60,546 bases of DNA from Bacillus manliponensis (GTDB lineage Bacteria; Bacillota; Bacilli; Bacillales; Bacillaceae_G): assembly GCF_000712595.1 (NCBI RefSeq), contig NZ_JOTN01000022.1, positions 1-60,546 on the forward strand, in the 5' to 3' direction. Shown in pieces: positions 17,003 to 26,164 of this stretch. Position numbers and translations under genes: made by a program. A model generated the notes under the pieces. It was not told the DNA's origin. It was given only the letters and a program-made list of their open reading frames with translations, and searched no databases. Position 1 is the first letter of the stretch. Each line of letters starts with the position of its first letter.

Positions 17003-17293
17003 TTATGCTTCTTGAGCAACAGGATATACGCTCACTTGTTTGCGGTCACGGCCAAGACGCTCGAAGCGTACTACGCCGTCAACTTTCGCGTATAATGTGT
17101 CATCGCCACCACGACCAACGTTAACACCTGGATAAATTTTTGTACCGCGTTGACGGTAAAGAATTGAACCACCTGAAACCATTTGACCATCTGCGCGTTT
17201 AGCACCAAGACGTTTTGACTGAGAGTCACGACCGTTCTTTGTACTACCTACACCTTTCTTAGATGCGAAAAACTGAAGATCTAATCTTAACAT
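17003..17293 (-). CDS. rpmA: 50S ribosomal protein L27
   Basis: L27 reaches into the peptidyl-transferase centre with its N-terminal tail. The 96-residue precursor begins MLRLDLQFF followed by [15 protein letters not shown]. In Firmicutes the first nine residues are removed by the protease Prp, whose gene is immediately upstream. Conserved body motifs GAKRADGQ and [13 protein letters not shown] are present. A strong AGGAGGTG site precedes the ATG. Operon rplU-prp-rpmA. Confidence 0.97.
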   Translation of the reverse strand: MLRLDLQFFASKKGVGSTKNGRDSQSKRLGAKRADGQMVSGGSILYRQRGTKIYPGVNVGRGGDDTLYAKVDGVVRFERLGRDRKQVSVYPVAQEA

Positions 17294-17296
17294 ACG

Positions 17297-17641
17297 TTAC
17301 ACCTCCTGCACTTTTTCTATTAATCGGATATATTTTCCGTAATCAAGTTCGATCGTTTTTAGCGAAACAACCATGCCCTCTAGTAGGAAAGAAGCTTTTT
17401 CTTTCGTACTATTATCTAGATCACTAGGTAATTCGTACGTTAAAAATCCACCGTCTGTTCCAAGTTCAATAGTTGCTTGCACATTACAAAGTGATTCCAC
17501 TGCATTTATCACACCGAACACAACCGCTGTTGTCCCCGCACAAACAAGATCTTGTCCATGTGGCGCAAAGTTGGCGTGCCCTGTCATTTTAAATGATTGG
17601 ATACTTCCTAATGTCGTTCGGTTAATCGTAATTTTAATCAT
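17297..17641 (-). CDS. prp: Ribosomal-processing cysteine protease Prp
   Basis: Cleaves the N-terminal extension of L27, an essential maturation step in Firmicutes. The 114-residue protein (YsxB) shows the catalytic pair His22 (MTGHANF) and Cys34 (GQDLVCAG), at the same positions as in the Staphylococcus enzyme. It is wedged between rplU (11-base gap) and rpmA (3-base gap), which keeps protease and substrate co-expressed. The start at 17641 has only a weak GGG site, so it may depend on coupling from rplU. Confidence 0.95.
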   Translation of the reverse strand: MIKITINRTTLGSIQSFKMTGHANFAPHGQDLVCAGTTAVVFGVINAVESLCNVQATIELGTDGGFLTYELPSDLDNSTKEKASFLLEGMVVSLKTIELDYGKYIRLIEKVQEV

Positions 17642-17652
17642 GACAACCCGAA

Positions 17653-17961
17653 TTAAGCGTTGATAGCTTCAATCACTAATTTCGTGTATGGTTGACGATG
17701 ACCTTGTTTCTTACGATTGTTCTTTTTCGCTTTGTATTTGAAAACGATAATTTTCTTAGCGCGACCTTGTTTTTCAACTTTCGCAGTAACCGTTGCACCT
17801 TCTACAACTGGGCTACCAACTTTAACAGTTTCGCCACCAACGAAAAGAACTTTGTCAAAAGTAACAGTTTCACCAGCTTCTACATCTAATTTTTCAATGT
17901 AGATCGCTTGACCAGCTTCAACTTTAATTTGTTTTCCACCTGTTTCGATAATTGCGTACAT
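17653..17961 (-). CDS. rplU: 50S ribosomal protein L21
   Basis: The 102-residue L21 begins [18 protein letters not shown] and ends with the typical [20 protein letters not shown]-type basic tract. AGGAGGTG lies at ideal distance from the ATG. It is the first gene of rplU-prp-rpmA, preceded by a structured leader and a sigma-A promoter. Confidence 0.97.
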   Translation of the reverse strand: MYAIIETGGKQIKVEAGQAIYIEKLDVEAGETVTFDKVLFVGGETVKVGSPVVEGATVTAKVEKQGRAKKIIVFKYKAKKNNRKKQGHRQPYTKLVIEAINA

Positions 17962-18078
17962 ACTTGCACCTCCTCATAATTACTAAGACTCGCCAAAACG
18001 AGGTAGACATCACTGTCATTTCAGAACCTGTTTCGTGCGGTTGTAGCATATAGCCGTTTAGGTGCTATAAACTATAAC
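17962..18078 (-). ncRNA. L21 leader (autoregulatory mRNA leader)
   Basis: The 5' untranslated region of rplU contains CTCG-TTTTGG-CGAG immediately upstream of the ribosome-binding site and further paired segments upstream. An L21 leader family at this position is known across Bacillales and is thought to let L21 repress its own operon. I assign it from position and the hairpin; the full secondary structure was not folded. Confidence 0.65.
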
Positions 18079-18084
18079 ATAGAG

Positions 18085-18114
18085 ATGTTATCATGAAACA
18101 TAGACGATTGTCAA
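18085..18114 (-). promoter_or_regulatory. Sigma-A promoter of rplU operon
   Basis: On the minus strand TTGACA (18109-18114), an 18-base spacer and TAACAT (18085-18090). Initiation near 18078 gives a leader of about 117 bases. The -35 lies directly downstream of the RNase E/G stop codon. Confidence 0.65.
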
Positions 18115-18129
18115 TAAAGGTTCCACTAA

Positions 18130-19515
18130 CTATTTTTTCCGAAAAATAATTTCTTCTTTATCTCCAAAACGTATGACGGAATACCCCATTTCAATTTGCT
18201 CTATAAATTGAACGTCATAACGCACATGCTCCTGCAAATCGTTTTGCATAAAAAATCGTTGTATACTTGAGTGAGCAGAAACAAGAGCTGCCTCCTCATC
18301 TGTTCCATTATAAGAAAGAAGTTCCCGCTCAAGTTCGTATGCAATTGTTTCTGATGACGGTGCATATCCACTCCCGCTGCAAGAAAAGCAGTTTTTCTCT
18401 AACATATCTCGCAGTGATTGCTTCTTTCGTTTACGCGTCATTTCTAAAATACCGAGCTCTGTAAATTGTAAAACACGTGTATATGTATGATCGGTTTTTA
18501 AACCCTCTATTAACGTGTTTCTTACACTTAAACGGTCTTCATACTTCTTCATATTAATAAAATCAATTAAAATCATCCCGCCAATATCACGAAGGCGAAG
18601 CTGACGAGCAATTTCCTTTGCTGCTAATTCATTTGTACGCAGCACCGTATCTTGTAAATTTTGCTTCCCTGTAAACTTACCTGTGTTCACATCAATCACT
18701 GTCATTGTTTCTGTTTGTTCAATTAATACATACGCGCCATTTTTGAGCCAAACAACTTTTTGAAGTGCTTTCTCAATTTCACGATCAATTCTATAATGAC
18801 TAAATAACGGTGTTTTTTCGTTATAAAAACTTACTTTACCTAAACCTACTTTCTCCTCTAACAATTTCATAATGTTACGGTCATCTACAATCACTTCTGT
18901 CACCGTTTCAGTAGGTACAGCTTGAAAGAGACGCTCTAAAAATGAAGACGGGCTATGTGCTAGTAGTGGCGCTTTCCCATTTTGCTCTAGCTGTTTTATA
19001 GTGCAAAAAACACGTTGTAGTTCTTCCATTTCTTTTTGTACATCTTCTAAATTTGCCTTCTCGCAGGCAGAACGGAAAATAAACCCTCCTTCTCCTTGCA
19101 ATCCTTTCAACTCTTCTCGCCTTTTTTCTTCTTTTATTTTCCGAGAAACAGCATGAACTTCCTCATATGGCATATAAACGACATATTTCCCGGTAAATTC
19201 GATATTAGCTGTTACCTTTGCTCCTTTCGTATCGATTGGTTCTTTTACAACTTGTAACAAAAGAGCCTGTCCTTCATGGACACGTTGTCCTGCTGGTACA
19301 TCTTCATATGATAAATAAGCATGTTTTTCAAGACCGATATTAACAAACGCAGCATTCATTCCAGCTACTGTGCGTACGATACGCCCTACATATATATTCC
19401 CTACAATTTGTTCTGTTTCTTCCCTTTCTAAAAACAGTTCAACAATTTCATTTCTTTCTTCAACCGCCACTCGTTTTTCTGAACCGAGATAATTGATGTA
19501 TAGCTTTTTCAACAT
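18130..19515 (-). CDS. rng: Ribonuclease E/G family endoribonuclease
   Basis: A 461-residue single-strand endoribonuclease of the RNase G type. The N-terminal S1 domain (about 35-110) has IVGNIYVGRIVRTV and AAFVNIGLEKHAYL. The catalytic DNase I-like region contains VIDVNTGKFTG and IGGMILIDFINM, holding the two metal-binding aspartates. A zinc-link cysteine pair follows in CFSCSGSGYA. B. subtilis 168 lacks this enzyme and relies on RNase Y/J, so this is a notable difference. It sits between spoIVFB and rplU. ATG at 19515 with GAGG upstream. Confidence 0.92.
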   Translation of the reverse strand: MLKKLYINYLGSEKRVAVEERNEIVELFLEREETEQIVGNIYVGRIVRTVAGMNAAFVNIGLEKHAYLSYEDVPAGQRVHEGQALLLQVVKEPIDTKGAKVTANIEFTGKYVVYMPYEEVHAVSRKIKEEKRREELKGLQGEGGFIFRSACEKANLEDVQKEMEELQRVFCTIKQLEQNGKAPLLAHSPSSFLERLFQAVPTETVTEVIVDDRNIMKLLEEKVGLGKVSFYNEKTPLFSHYRIDREIEKALQKVVWLKNGAYVLIEQTETMTVIDVNTGKFTGKQNLQDTVLRTNELAAKEIARQLRLRDIGGMILIDFINMKKYEDRLSVRNTLIEGLKTDHTYTRVLQFTELGILEMTRKRKKQSLRDMLEKNCFSCSGSGYAPSSETIAYELERELLSYNGTDEEAALVSAHSSIQRFFMQNDLQEHVRYDVQFIEQIEMGYSVIRFGDKEEIIFRKK

Positions 19516-19559
19516 ATTTGCCTCACTTCTTTTATGTTCTTATTCATAACAATAGTAAA

Positions 19560-19586
19560 AGGTTAGTGCTATCGTCAACACTAACC
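19560..19586 (-). terminator. Terminator of spoIVFAB
   Basis: AGGTTAGTG ... CACTAACCT with a 10-base loop. On the minus strand it follows the spoIVFB stop codon and has a TTTTACTATT tail. Confidence 0.75.
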
Positions 19587-20441
19587 TATTAATTCTTCTA
19601 CCGATGAAGTTGTCCGTTTCTCTGTAAAGTAAGCATATAATAATTCATTTTCATCCAATGTATAACGCTCTTTATTTTCTCCGCGTATAACAATGGAGTG
19701 TTTATATCCTCTTCGAAACTGTGTAAAGATTGTATATAGCCGATCGTCTTTCCCAGCCTCAATTGGTGCAATTTTTTCAATTCCACGCTTATTCCCATAG
19801 TATCTCTCCAATAAAAAGCGAATAAATGCATAACGACTCTGTTTCCATTCTTGATATAACGATACAGCTACAAAAAGAAGCAATATCCACATCATCATAT
19901 TTGTTATATTCCAAAATAGTTGCCACATAAGAATAAACTGAAATAGAACAAATGACACTTTTAACATCATGTCATGTGCACGTAAAAATGGAAGCTTATA
20001 TGAAAGTATATTAAACATAATCTTCCCACCATCTAACGGCCATATCGGTAATAAATTAAAGCATAAAATGAGTAAATTGTTCCACATAAAGAAATAATAC
20101 ATTTCTTCTCTAACGATGCCCATTGTGTAGAGAACATACGCAACTGCAATCATCCATACGTGCTGCAAAGGGCCAGCTAACACAACAACTAACTCTTCTT
20201 TTAACGGTTTATTCCCATGTTCATCAAGCTCCGCAACACCACCAAACGGTAACAGCTGAATTTGTTTAATGCGCCATTTATAATGGGCAGCTGCAAGCGC
20301 ATGACCTAATTCATGGATGAAGACAATACAAAATAAAATGATGAGCTCTTTAAAACGAGCTGTAAAGATTCCAATCATTATAACGCCCCAAAACAACGGA
20401 TGCACTTTAATTTTCGTTAAAACTTCCATATATTTATTCAA
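19581..20441 (-). CDS. spoIVFB: Stage IV sporulation intramembrane metalloprotease SpoIVFB
   Basis: A site-2-type protease in the outer forespore membrane that processes pro-sigma-K. The zinc motif HELGH is at residues 43-47 and the third ligand Asp137 is in PIWPLDGGK; with the TTG start at 20441 the numbering matches B. subtilis exactly, supporting that start (AGGTGA 6 bases upstream). Several membrane helices lie between 15 and 190, and the C-terminal part from about 200 is a CBS-like cytosolic domain. The start overlaps the spoIVFA stop by 8 bases. Length is 286 residues. Confidence 0.95.
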   Translation of the reverse strand: MNKYMEVLTKIKVHPLFWGVIMIGIFTARFKELIILFCIVFIHELGHALAAAHYKWRIKQIQLLPFGGVAELDEHGNKPLKEELVVVLAGPLQHVWMIAVAYVLYTMGIVREEMYYFFMWNNLLILCFNLLPIWPLDGGKIMFNILSYKLPFLRAHDMMLKVSFVLFQFILMWQLFWNITNMMMWILLLFVAVSLYQEWKQSRYAFIRFLLERYYGNKRGIEKIAPIEAGKDDRLYTIFTQFRRGYKHSIVIRGENKERYTLDENELLYAYFTEKRTTSSVEELIG

Positions 20442-21177
20442 ATGAAATCACCTGAATTGGGTCAATAAATTTTTCATTCTTTTTTAATGCGAAATAAAGA
20501 ACACCACTTTTTTCATCTGACTCATTTGCGACTACACCAATTTTTTGTTTTTTATCTACATAATCATATAAATTGACAGTAACCTCTTCTAAATTCCCAT
20601 ACCAAGACTCCGAACCATCTGTATGCTGAATTTGAACAGTATTCCCATATCCTTCTTTTTTTCCAGCAAATACAACGAGCCCTTCGTTTACCGCTTCAAC
20701 TGTTGCACTTACCTCTGTTTCAATAAATACACCTTGCCCATTTGCTTTAAAGCTTTCTGTTACTTTACCAAAAGTCGGCATCGCATAATCCTCTTCTTTG
20801 CCCTGTGTCCCCTTCTCCATAGAAGGTAAAAATGTTAACGGATCTCCAAATTGTTTTTCATACCAATTCGATACAGCTGCAAATTGAAACTCTTCTTTCA
20901 TCACCCTCTCTACCGTTACTTTTGCACCTTGCATAGATGCTGGTGTGTTTTTAAACAAAATCGCAACAACGAGAACAAGAATAGCAGATAGCAGAATTTT
21001 AAAGAAAAAGACTTCTTTTCGAAAAAGAGGATGCACTTCTCTCTCTCCTTCTTCCACCAAAAACGGTTCATACTCATATTCCTCATTAGAAAAGAACTGC
21101 CCATCTTCTTCTCTTTGTTGCTGCGCTTTTCTCTTTGCAATGCGCTTTTTAATCTCCTCGATTCGTTTATCCCTCAT
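20434..21177 (-). CDS. spoIVFA: Stage IV sporulation protein SpoIVFA
   Basis: Inhibits and anchors SpoIVFB until the SpoIIIAH/SpoIIQ and SpoIVB signal arrives. The 247-residue protein has a highly charged cytoplasmic N-terminus (about 1-60, KKRIAKRKAQQQREE), one membrane helix (about 68-88) and an extracytoplasmic LytM/M23-like domain near the C-terminus (EGLVVFAGKKEGYGNTV, then ALKKNEKFIDP). The usual zinc ligands of active M23 enzymes are absent. I use the ATG at 21177 behind AGAGGGA; an in-frame ATG at 21201 has no binding site. The sigma-E promoter upstream matches its mother-cell role. Confidence 0.92.
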   Translation of the reverse strand: MRDKRIEEIKKRIAKRKAQQQREEDGQFFSNEEYEYEPFLVEEGEREVHPLFRKEVFFFKILLSAILVLVVAILFKNTPASMQGAKVTVERVMKEEFQFAAVSNWYEKQFGDPLTFLPSMEKGTQGKEEDYAMPTFGKVTESFKANGQGVFIETEVSATVEAVNEGLVVFAGKKEGYGNTVQIQHTDGSESWYGNLEEVTVNLYDYVDKKQKIGVVANESDEKSGVLYFALKKNEKFIDPIQVISFE

Positions 21178-21243
21178 TCTATATCGTCCCTCTTTCCTCA
21201 TACTATACGAGATTCTATTGCCGCTAAAAAGACAGTTTGTACA

Positions 21244-21272
21244 TATGTATGAGTTGTCCGATTCATATATTC
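21244..21272 (-). promoter_or_regulatory. Sigma-E promoter of spoIVFAB
   Basis: On the minus strand GAATATA (21266-21272), 14 bases, CATACATA (21244-21251). It fits sigma-E (kmATATT, 13-15, CATACAnT) with one mismatch in each element, about 60 bases before the spoIVFA start. Confidence 0.65.
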
Positions 21273-21295
21273 ATGAGAAGTATAAGAGAAAAAAG

Positions 21296-21326
21296 AAAGC
21301 ACTTCGCATATATGCGAAGTGCTTTT
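21296..21326. terminator. Terminator of minCD
   Basis: A perfect 30-bp palindrome, AAAGCACTTCGCATA and its complement, with T runs on both sides. Its right arm reaches the minD stop codon. Confidence 0.85.
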
Positions 21327-22122
21327 AACGAATACCGAAAAATTTCTTCATTTTTGTGAAAACAGAAGCTTTTTCTGGCTCTAACGATTGTAATGGTACT
21401 GCCTCTCCAAGAAGCCTTCTTGCAATATTACGGTATGCAAGTGAAGCTTTTCCATTCGGTTGCAACGCTACAGGCTCTCCCGTATTTGTCGCAAGAATAA
21501 CAGCATCATCATCTTCTACAACACCAAGTAAATCGATTGAAAGTGTACGTACAATTTCATCTACATCTAACATATCTTGTTCATTTAACATATGACTACG
21601 TACACGGTTAATAACAAGCTTTGGTGGCTCGATATCTTCCTTTTCTAACAAGCCGATAATTCGATCTGCATCACGCATAGAAGAAACTTCTGGCGTTGTG
21701 ACAACAATTGCCTTATCCGCTCCGGCAATTGCATTTTTAAACCCCTGTTCAATACCTGCAGGGCAATCAATTAATATGTAATCATAATCTGGACGCAACT
21801 GTTGCACAAGTTCATCCATTTGTTCAGGTGTTACCGCTGACTTATCACTCGTTTGTGCCGCAGGTAATAAATGAAGGTGGTCAAAGCGCTTATCCTTAAT
21901 AAGAGCTTGGTTCACGTTACATTCGCCTTGAACAACATCAACAAGATCAAATACAATCCGATTTTCTAGACCCATCACTACGTCTAAATTACGCAAACCA
22001 ATATCTGTATCTATTAAACATACTTTTTTTCCAGATAACGCTAAGGCTGTTCCAATATTTGCAGACGTCGTAGTTTTCCCTACGCCGCCTTTTCCAGATG
22101 TAATAACTATTGCCTCTCCCAC
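21325..22122 (-). CDS. minD: Septum-site determining ATPase MinD
   Basis: A membrane-associated ParA/MinD ATPase that recruits MinC to restrict division to midcell. The deviant Walker A is TSGKGGVGKTTTSANIG at residues 8-24, switch I DTDIGLRNLD, and Walker B YILIDCPAG. The amphipathic membrane-targeting helix is at the extreme C-terminus (SVFTKMKKFFGIR). Length is 265 residues. It follows minC by 2 bases and is the last gene of the mreBCD-minCD cluster. Confidence 0.97.
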   Translation of the reverse strand: MGEAIVITSGKGGVGKTTTSANIGTALALSGKKVCLIDTDIGLRNLDVVMGLENRIVFDLVDVVQGECNVNQALIKDKRFDHLHLLPAAQTSDKSAVTPEQMDELVQQLRPDYDYILIDCPAGIEQGFKNAIAGADKAIVVTTPEVSSMRDADRIIGLLEKEDIEPPKLVINRVRSHMLNEQDMLDVDEIVRTLSIDLLGVVEDDDAVILATNTGEPVALQPNGKASLAYRNIARRLLGEAVPLQSLEPEKASVFTKMKKFFGIR

Positions 22123-22124
22123 AG

Positions 22125-22811
22125 CTATACAATTCCCCTTTCTAACCTTGTTAAATTAGGTCTTAGATGAGTGAGAAGGTGAATCCGTTCGACAGCAATA
22201 TGATCGTCTTCATCAATGAACGCACATTCTGCTCCTAATGCATTCTCTTCTTTCTCTTCAGGAGCACGTCTCATCACATCACCAATTCGAAGCTGCATTG
22301 GATTCATGACAGATGCTGCAATAACGGCCTCTACATCTCCATAATAACCAGCATGTGCAATGCCTCTTAATGCCCCAATTACAAAAATATTTCCCCCAGC
22401 GATTACTTTACCGCCTGGATTAACATCTCCAATTAATAATAAATCACCTTTTACATGCAATACTTGACCAGAACGAACAACTTTAGAAATAGACACAACT
22501 TCCGTCTCTTCTTTCCATGCCAACGCTTCCTCTTTCGTTATCACATTACTTTCAATAGAATCTACAACAAGGTTTTTTTTATTACGAATTAACGTTTTAA
22601 TTTCCTCTTGTTGTACTTCCGTTACATAACGATTTCCAACTTTGACATGTACCTCAAGCAGGGAGCGTCCATCACCATCATAATAATGAGTTGAAAGCTT
22701 TTCATCAAGTTCTTGCAATAATTCATGAAATGAACAGGAGTCATCAAGGTGCAAGGTTAACCCGTCTTTTGTTCCTTTTATCGTCACATAAGCTTGCTTT
22801 TTTTCTTCCAC
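22125..22811 (-). CDS. minC: Septum-site determining protein MinC
   Basis: The division inhibitor that blocks FtsZ bundling. The N-terminal domain (about 1-100) binds FtsZ. The C-terminal beta-helix (about 120-220) carries the repeats [20 protein letters not shown] and [17 protein letters not shown] that dimerise and bind MinD. Length is 228 residues. Start is GTG at 22811 after GGGGTGAG. Gap to mreD is 35 bases. Confidence 0.95.
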   Translation of the reverse strand: MEEKKQAYVTIKGTKDGLTLHLDDSCSFHELLQELDEKLSTHYYDGDGRSLLEVHVKVGNRYVTEVQQEEIKTLIRNKKNLVVDSIESNVITKEEALAWKEETEVVSISKVVRSGQVLHVKGDLLLIGDVNPGGKVIAGGNIFVIGALRGIAHAGYYGDVEAVIAASVMNPMQLRIGDVMRRAPEEKEENALGAECAFIDEDDHIAVERIHLLTHLRPNLTRLERGIV

Positions 22812-22846
22812 TAACGCTCACCCCACCGATTCAATTCGACATAAAA

Positions 22847-23389
22847 TCAGAAAACCCTTTTTTCTTTTTCTTCCATTATTTTCGAAAGACGTAAAAGATA
22901 TCGTCTCAGTGGGAAACATACTAATAATAGAAAGATTCCATTTAACAACATCGTAGCTAAAAGACGATCTGTAAAAAAGCTCTGCGCTGTTATGTGTACA
23001 CGTCCAATTAATGTTAAAAATCCATATACGTAATATTCTAGTGCTGCAACGCTTACAAGTGAAATAACAGAAACGATAAATATGTTCACCTGTAAAATAC
23101 GCATCGCTTGATACACTAAATATGTTAATAGTGGAAATGCGAAAATGTACACACCCACTAATTCTGTATATATAATATCAAATAAAAAACCAAACAGTAA
23201 TCCATAAATAACGCCTTGCATCGGACTAAAGTAAATTGCAATAAAACAAAGTACAATCATTAAAAAACGAGGAACTGCTATGCTATTCTCCCAAAACAAC
23301 TCTGTAGGTGCAACAATTGAAAACATACTTTCAAGTAAAAAAACAAAGAGAAGCAGAAGAGGAAGAACTGCTTTTTTCATAATCTCCAT
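22847..23389 (-). CDS. mreD: Rod shape-determining membrane protein MreD
   Basis: A 180-residue polytopic protein of the elongasome. Hydrophobic stretches cover most of the chain, about five or six helices (LLLLFVFLLESMF, FLMIVLCFIAIYF, GLLFGFLFDIIY and others). FGFLFDIIYTELVG is the usual MreD signature. The ATG at 23389 follows AGGAGGGG and is 11 bases after mreC. An ATG three codons inside is possible. Confidence 0.93.
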   Translation of the reverse strand: MEIMKKAVLPLLLLFVFLLESMFSIVAPTELFWENSIAVPRFLMIVLCFIAIYFSPMQGVIYGLLFGFLFDIIYTELVGVYIFAFPLLTYLVYQAMRILQVNIFIVSVISLVSVAALEYYVYGFLTLIGRVHITAQSFFTDRLLATMLLNGIFLLLVCFPLRRYLLRLSKIMEEKEKRVF

Positions 23390-23400
23390 CTCTTCCCCTC

Positions 23401-24261
23401 CTATCTTTCTAAATCTACCGTTGGCTTATCTCGTTTCGCAACAACCATTGTATGATTGACATCATCTAAATTCGCTGCCGGTTTCACATATGCCGTTTGT
23501 GTTAGTCCGTATGGATCTGGTGTTACTTCAGTAATTGTACCAATAATTAGCCCATCCGGGAACACACCGCCTAATCCAGATGTAACAACCGTTTGGTCTT
23601 TTTGTACGTTTGCATCAGATGCAATTTTTGTAAAGACAAGCGCTTGTTTTTCCTTATCATACCCTTCAATCAATCCAAAGATTTTGTCATCACCTTGGAC
23701 AACTGCTGAAATACGATTCGTTCGATTGATTGAGCTAAGAAGCTCTACTGTTGATTTAAATTGTGACACACTTTTCACCTTACCGATTAATCCACCATTT
23801 GCCGCAACGACAGCCATGTCTTTTTCAACACCGTGCTGCGCACCTTTATCAAGTGCGATTAAGTCATACCATTTGTCCGGATTACGGTTAATCACAGTTG
23901 CTTGCACAGGCTTATAATCACGAAGTGTTTCTTTTTTCCCAAGTGCCTCATTAAGTTCTACATTGTCTGCCTTTAAGGCCTTTAGTTCTTCAGACAAGCT
24001 TGCATACTTGTCCAGCTCAGCTTTTAACATTTTATTTTCTTCATACGTGTTCTTTATATCTTCCACGTTATCAAAAAATTCAACAACATAATTCACTGGT
24101 TTTTGAAATACACGCTCTACAACACCGACGGTATCTTTGACGAATTGCTCTGGCCATGTTAGACTTTTCCGCTCTTTTAATGAGATCCCAATCAGCGCCA
24201 CGAGAAGGATGATACTAACTAATAAAACAAGTAATCTTTTGTTCCAAAAAAACTGCGGCAC
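23401..24261 (-). CDS. mreC: Rod shape-determining protein MreC
   Basis: A bitopic protein that links MreB to penicillin-binding proteins outside the membrane. Residues about 8-28 form the membrane helix. A coiled coil follows at about 60-110 (EENKMLKAELDKYASLSEEL). Two beta-barrel domains follow from about 115, with DKGAQHGVEKDMAV and GLGGVFPDGLIIGTI. I favour GTG at 24261 giving MPQFFWNKRL, 7 bases after AGAGGG; a GTG two codons upstream is too close to that site. Length is 286 residues. Confidence 0.94.
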   Translation of the reverse strand: MPQFFWNKRLLVLLVSIILLVALIGISLKERKSLTWPEQFVKDTVGVVERVFQKPVNYVVEFFDNVEDIKNTYEENKMLKAELDKYASLSEELKALKADNVELNEALGKKETLRDYKPVQATVINRNPDKWYDLIALDKGAQHGVEKDMAVVAANGGLIGKVKSVSQFKSTVELLSSINRTNRISAVVQGDDKIFGLIEGYDKEKQALVFTKIASDANVQKDQTVVTSGLGGVFPDGLIIGTITEVTPDPYGLTQTAYVKPAANLDDVNHTMVVAKRDKPTVDLER

Positions 24262-24301
24262 GTTCACACCCTCTTAATTTCAATGGTTTTTATTTGGAAT
24301 A

Positions 24302-25318
24302 TTATCGCGCGTTTTTGAACAGGTCAATATTATCTAACGCTTTTCCTGTTCCAATTGCTACGCAGTCTAATGGATTTTCAGCAACAAGTACTGGCATATT
24401 TGTTTGTTCACTAATTACTTTGTCTAAATTACGAAGTAGTGCACCGCCACCTGTTAACACGATACCACGATCCATAATATCTGCTGCTAATTCTGGTGGA
24501 GTTTTTTCTAATGTATTTTTAACAGATTCTACAATTGCATCTACTGTATCTTTTAGTGCTTCTGCAATTTCTTCCGGACGAATGCTTACTGTTTTCGGTA
24601 ATCCGGTCACTAAGTCACGACCGCGAATTTCCATCGGCTCGATTCCGTCTATGTCTCCAGCAGATCCGATTTCAAGCTTTAACGCTTCTGCAGTTCTTTC
24701 CCCAATCATTAAATTGTAGTTTTTCTTAATGTATTGAATAATTGAATCGTCCATTTCGTCACCTGCTACACGCACAGATTGACTTGTTACGATACCACCA
24801 AGAGAAATAATGGCAACTTCAGTTGTACCGCCACCGATATCAACTACCATACTTCCAGTTGGCTCCCAAACAGGTAAGTTTGCACCGATTGCAGCTGCAA
24901 ATGGCTCTTCAATTGGATATGCATCACGAGCGCCAGCTTGGCGAGTTGCATCGATTACTGCACGTTTTTCTACCGCTGTAATACCAGATGGTACACAAAC
25001 CATTACATATGGTTTACGAGAGAAAAAGCCGTTTGATTTTTGTGCTTGCTGAATATAGTATTTCATCATTGTTGCTGTTGTTTCATAATCAGCAATAACG
25101 CCATCTTTCATTGGACGAAGTGCTACAACATTTCCTGGTGTACGACCAATCATTTGTTTCGCATCATTACCAACTGCAACGATTTGTTTTGTATTAGTTT
25201 GTAGTGCTACTACAGAAGGCTCACGTACAACAACACCTTTTCCTTTCACGTATACAAGTGTATTTGCTGTTCCTAAATCAATTCCAAGATCACGAGTAAA
25301 ACCACCAAATCCGAACAT
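24302..25318 (-). CDS. mreB: Cell shape-determining actin homologue MreB
   Basis: Forms membrane-bound actin-like filaments that direct lateral wall synthesis. Phosphate-1 motif is [14 protein letters not shown] at about 10-23, phosphate-2 is [13 protein letters not shown] and the adenosine motif is [13 protein letters not shown]. Length is 338 residues. AAAGGAAG lies 9 bases before the ATG. Heads mreBCD-minCD. The 156 bases upstream (25319-25474) are AT-rich with TATACT- and TATAAT-like boxes on the minus strand, but I cannot fix one promoter. Confidence 0.97.
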   Translation of the reverse strand: MFGFGGFTRDLGIDLGTANTLVYVKGKGVVVREPSVVALQTNTKQIVAVGNDAKQMIGRTPGNVVALRPMKDGVIADYETTATMMKYYIQQAQKSNGFFSRKPYVMVCVPSGITAVEKRAVIDATRQAGARDAYPIEEPFAAAIGANLPVWEPTGSMVVDIGGGTTEVAIISLGGIVTSQSVRVAGDEMDDSIIQYIKKNYNLMIGERTAEALKLEIGSAGDIDGIEPMEIRGRDLVTGLPKTVSIRPEEIAEALKDTVDAIVESVKNTLEKTPPELAADIMDRGIVLTGGGALLRNLDKVISEQTNMPVLVAENPLDCVAIGTGKALDNIDLFKNAR

Positions 25319-25474
25319 ATTAAGTATCTTCCTTTCTTATTTCACGAACTTTTTTTAAAAAACTTATTTATATAAAACAGAACATTGTTTCATTTTATTT
25401 AGTATAGTGTAGACGAAAGCCCACAAAAAACTCATAAATCACATTATAAAACAAAATAAGTAAAAAGCATAGAC

Positions 25475-26152
25475 TTAAATATGACCTTTTTCTTTCAAAC
25501 TGATGAACTTATGGTCACCTATAATAATATGATCGAGTACATCAATCCCAATAATCTTTCCACATTCAACAAGACGTCTTGTTACTTCGATATCTTCTCT
25601 GCTTGGCGAAGGGTCTCCAGATGGGTGATTATGTAAACATATAATAGAGGCGGCTGCGCGGCGAAATGCTTCTTTAAATACTTCGCGTGGGTGTACAAGC
25701 GAGGAGTTTAAACTTCCAATGAAAATAGTTTGCCGATGAATCACTTGATTTTTTGTGTTTAAATAGAGACAAACAAAATGTTCTTGCTGTAAAAAGCGCA
25801 TCTCTTCCATCATATAATTAGCGCAATCTTCTGGACTTCGAATACTATAACGCTGCGCATATTGTAATCGTACCATTCTTCTTCCAAGTTCAAAAGCAGC
25901 AAGAAGCTGTGATGCCTTTGCAACTCCAATTCCGTGTATACTTGTCATCTCTTCTACTGTTGCATCTTTTAACATACGAAGCCCATCAAAGTGATGTAAA
26001 ATCCTGTTTGCTAATGTTAAAACTGATTCATCTTTTGAACCAGTGCGCAGAATGACAGCGAGCAGCTCTGCATTTGACAAACTGCCCGCCCCTTCTACTA
26101 ATAAGCGTTCCCGTGGTTGATCCTCCTTGACAACATCACGAATTCCGCTCAT
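25475..26152 (-). CDS. radC: RadC/YsxA JAB-domain protein
   Basis: A 225-residue MPN/JAB1 metalloprotease-fold protein named for DNA repair, although the repair role is disputed. An N-terminal helix-hairpin-helix-like part (ELLAVILRTGSKDESV, then IHGIGVAKASQL) precedes the JAMM motif HNHPSGDPSPS near residue 173. AAAGGAGGG overlaps the maf stop region, so radC is coupled to neighbours in the spoIIB-maf-radC line as in B. subtilis. Confidence 0.93.
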   Translation of the reverse strand: MSGIRDVVKEDQPRERLLVEGAGSLSNAELLAVILRTGSKDESVLTLANRILHHFDGLRMLKDATVEEMTSIHGIGVAKASQLLAAFELGRRMVRLQYAQRYSIRSPEDCANYMMEEMRFLQQEHFVCLYLNTKNQVIHRQTIFIGSLNSSLVHPREVFKEAFRRAAASIICLHNHPSGDPSPSREDIEVTRRLVECGKIIGIDVLDHIIIGDHKFISLKEKGHI

Positions 26153-26164
26153 ATACTCCCTCCT

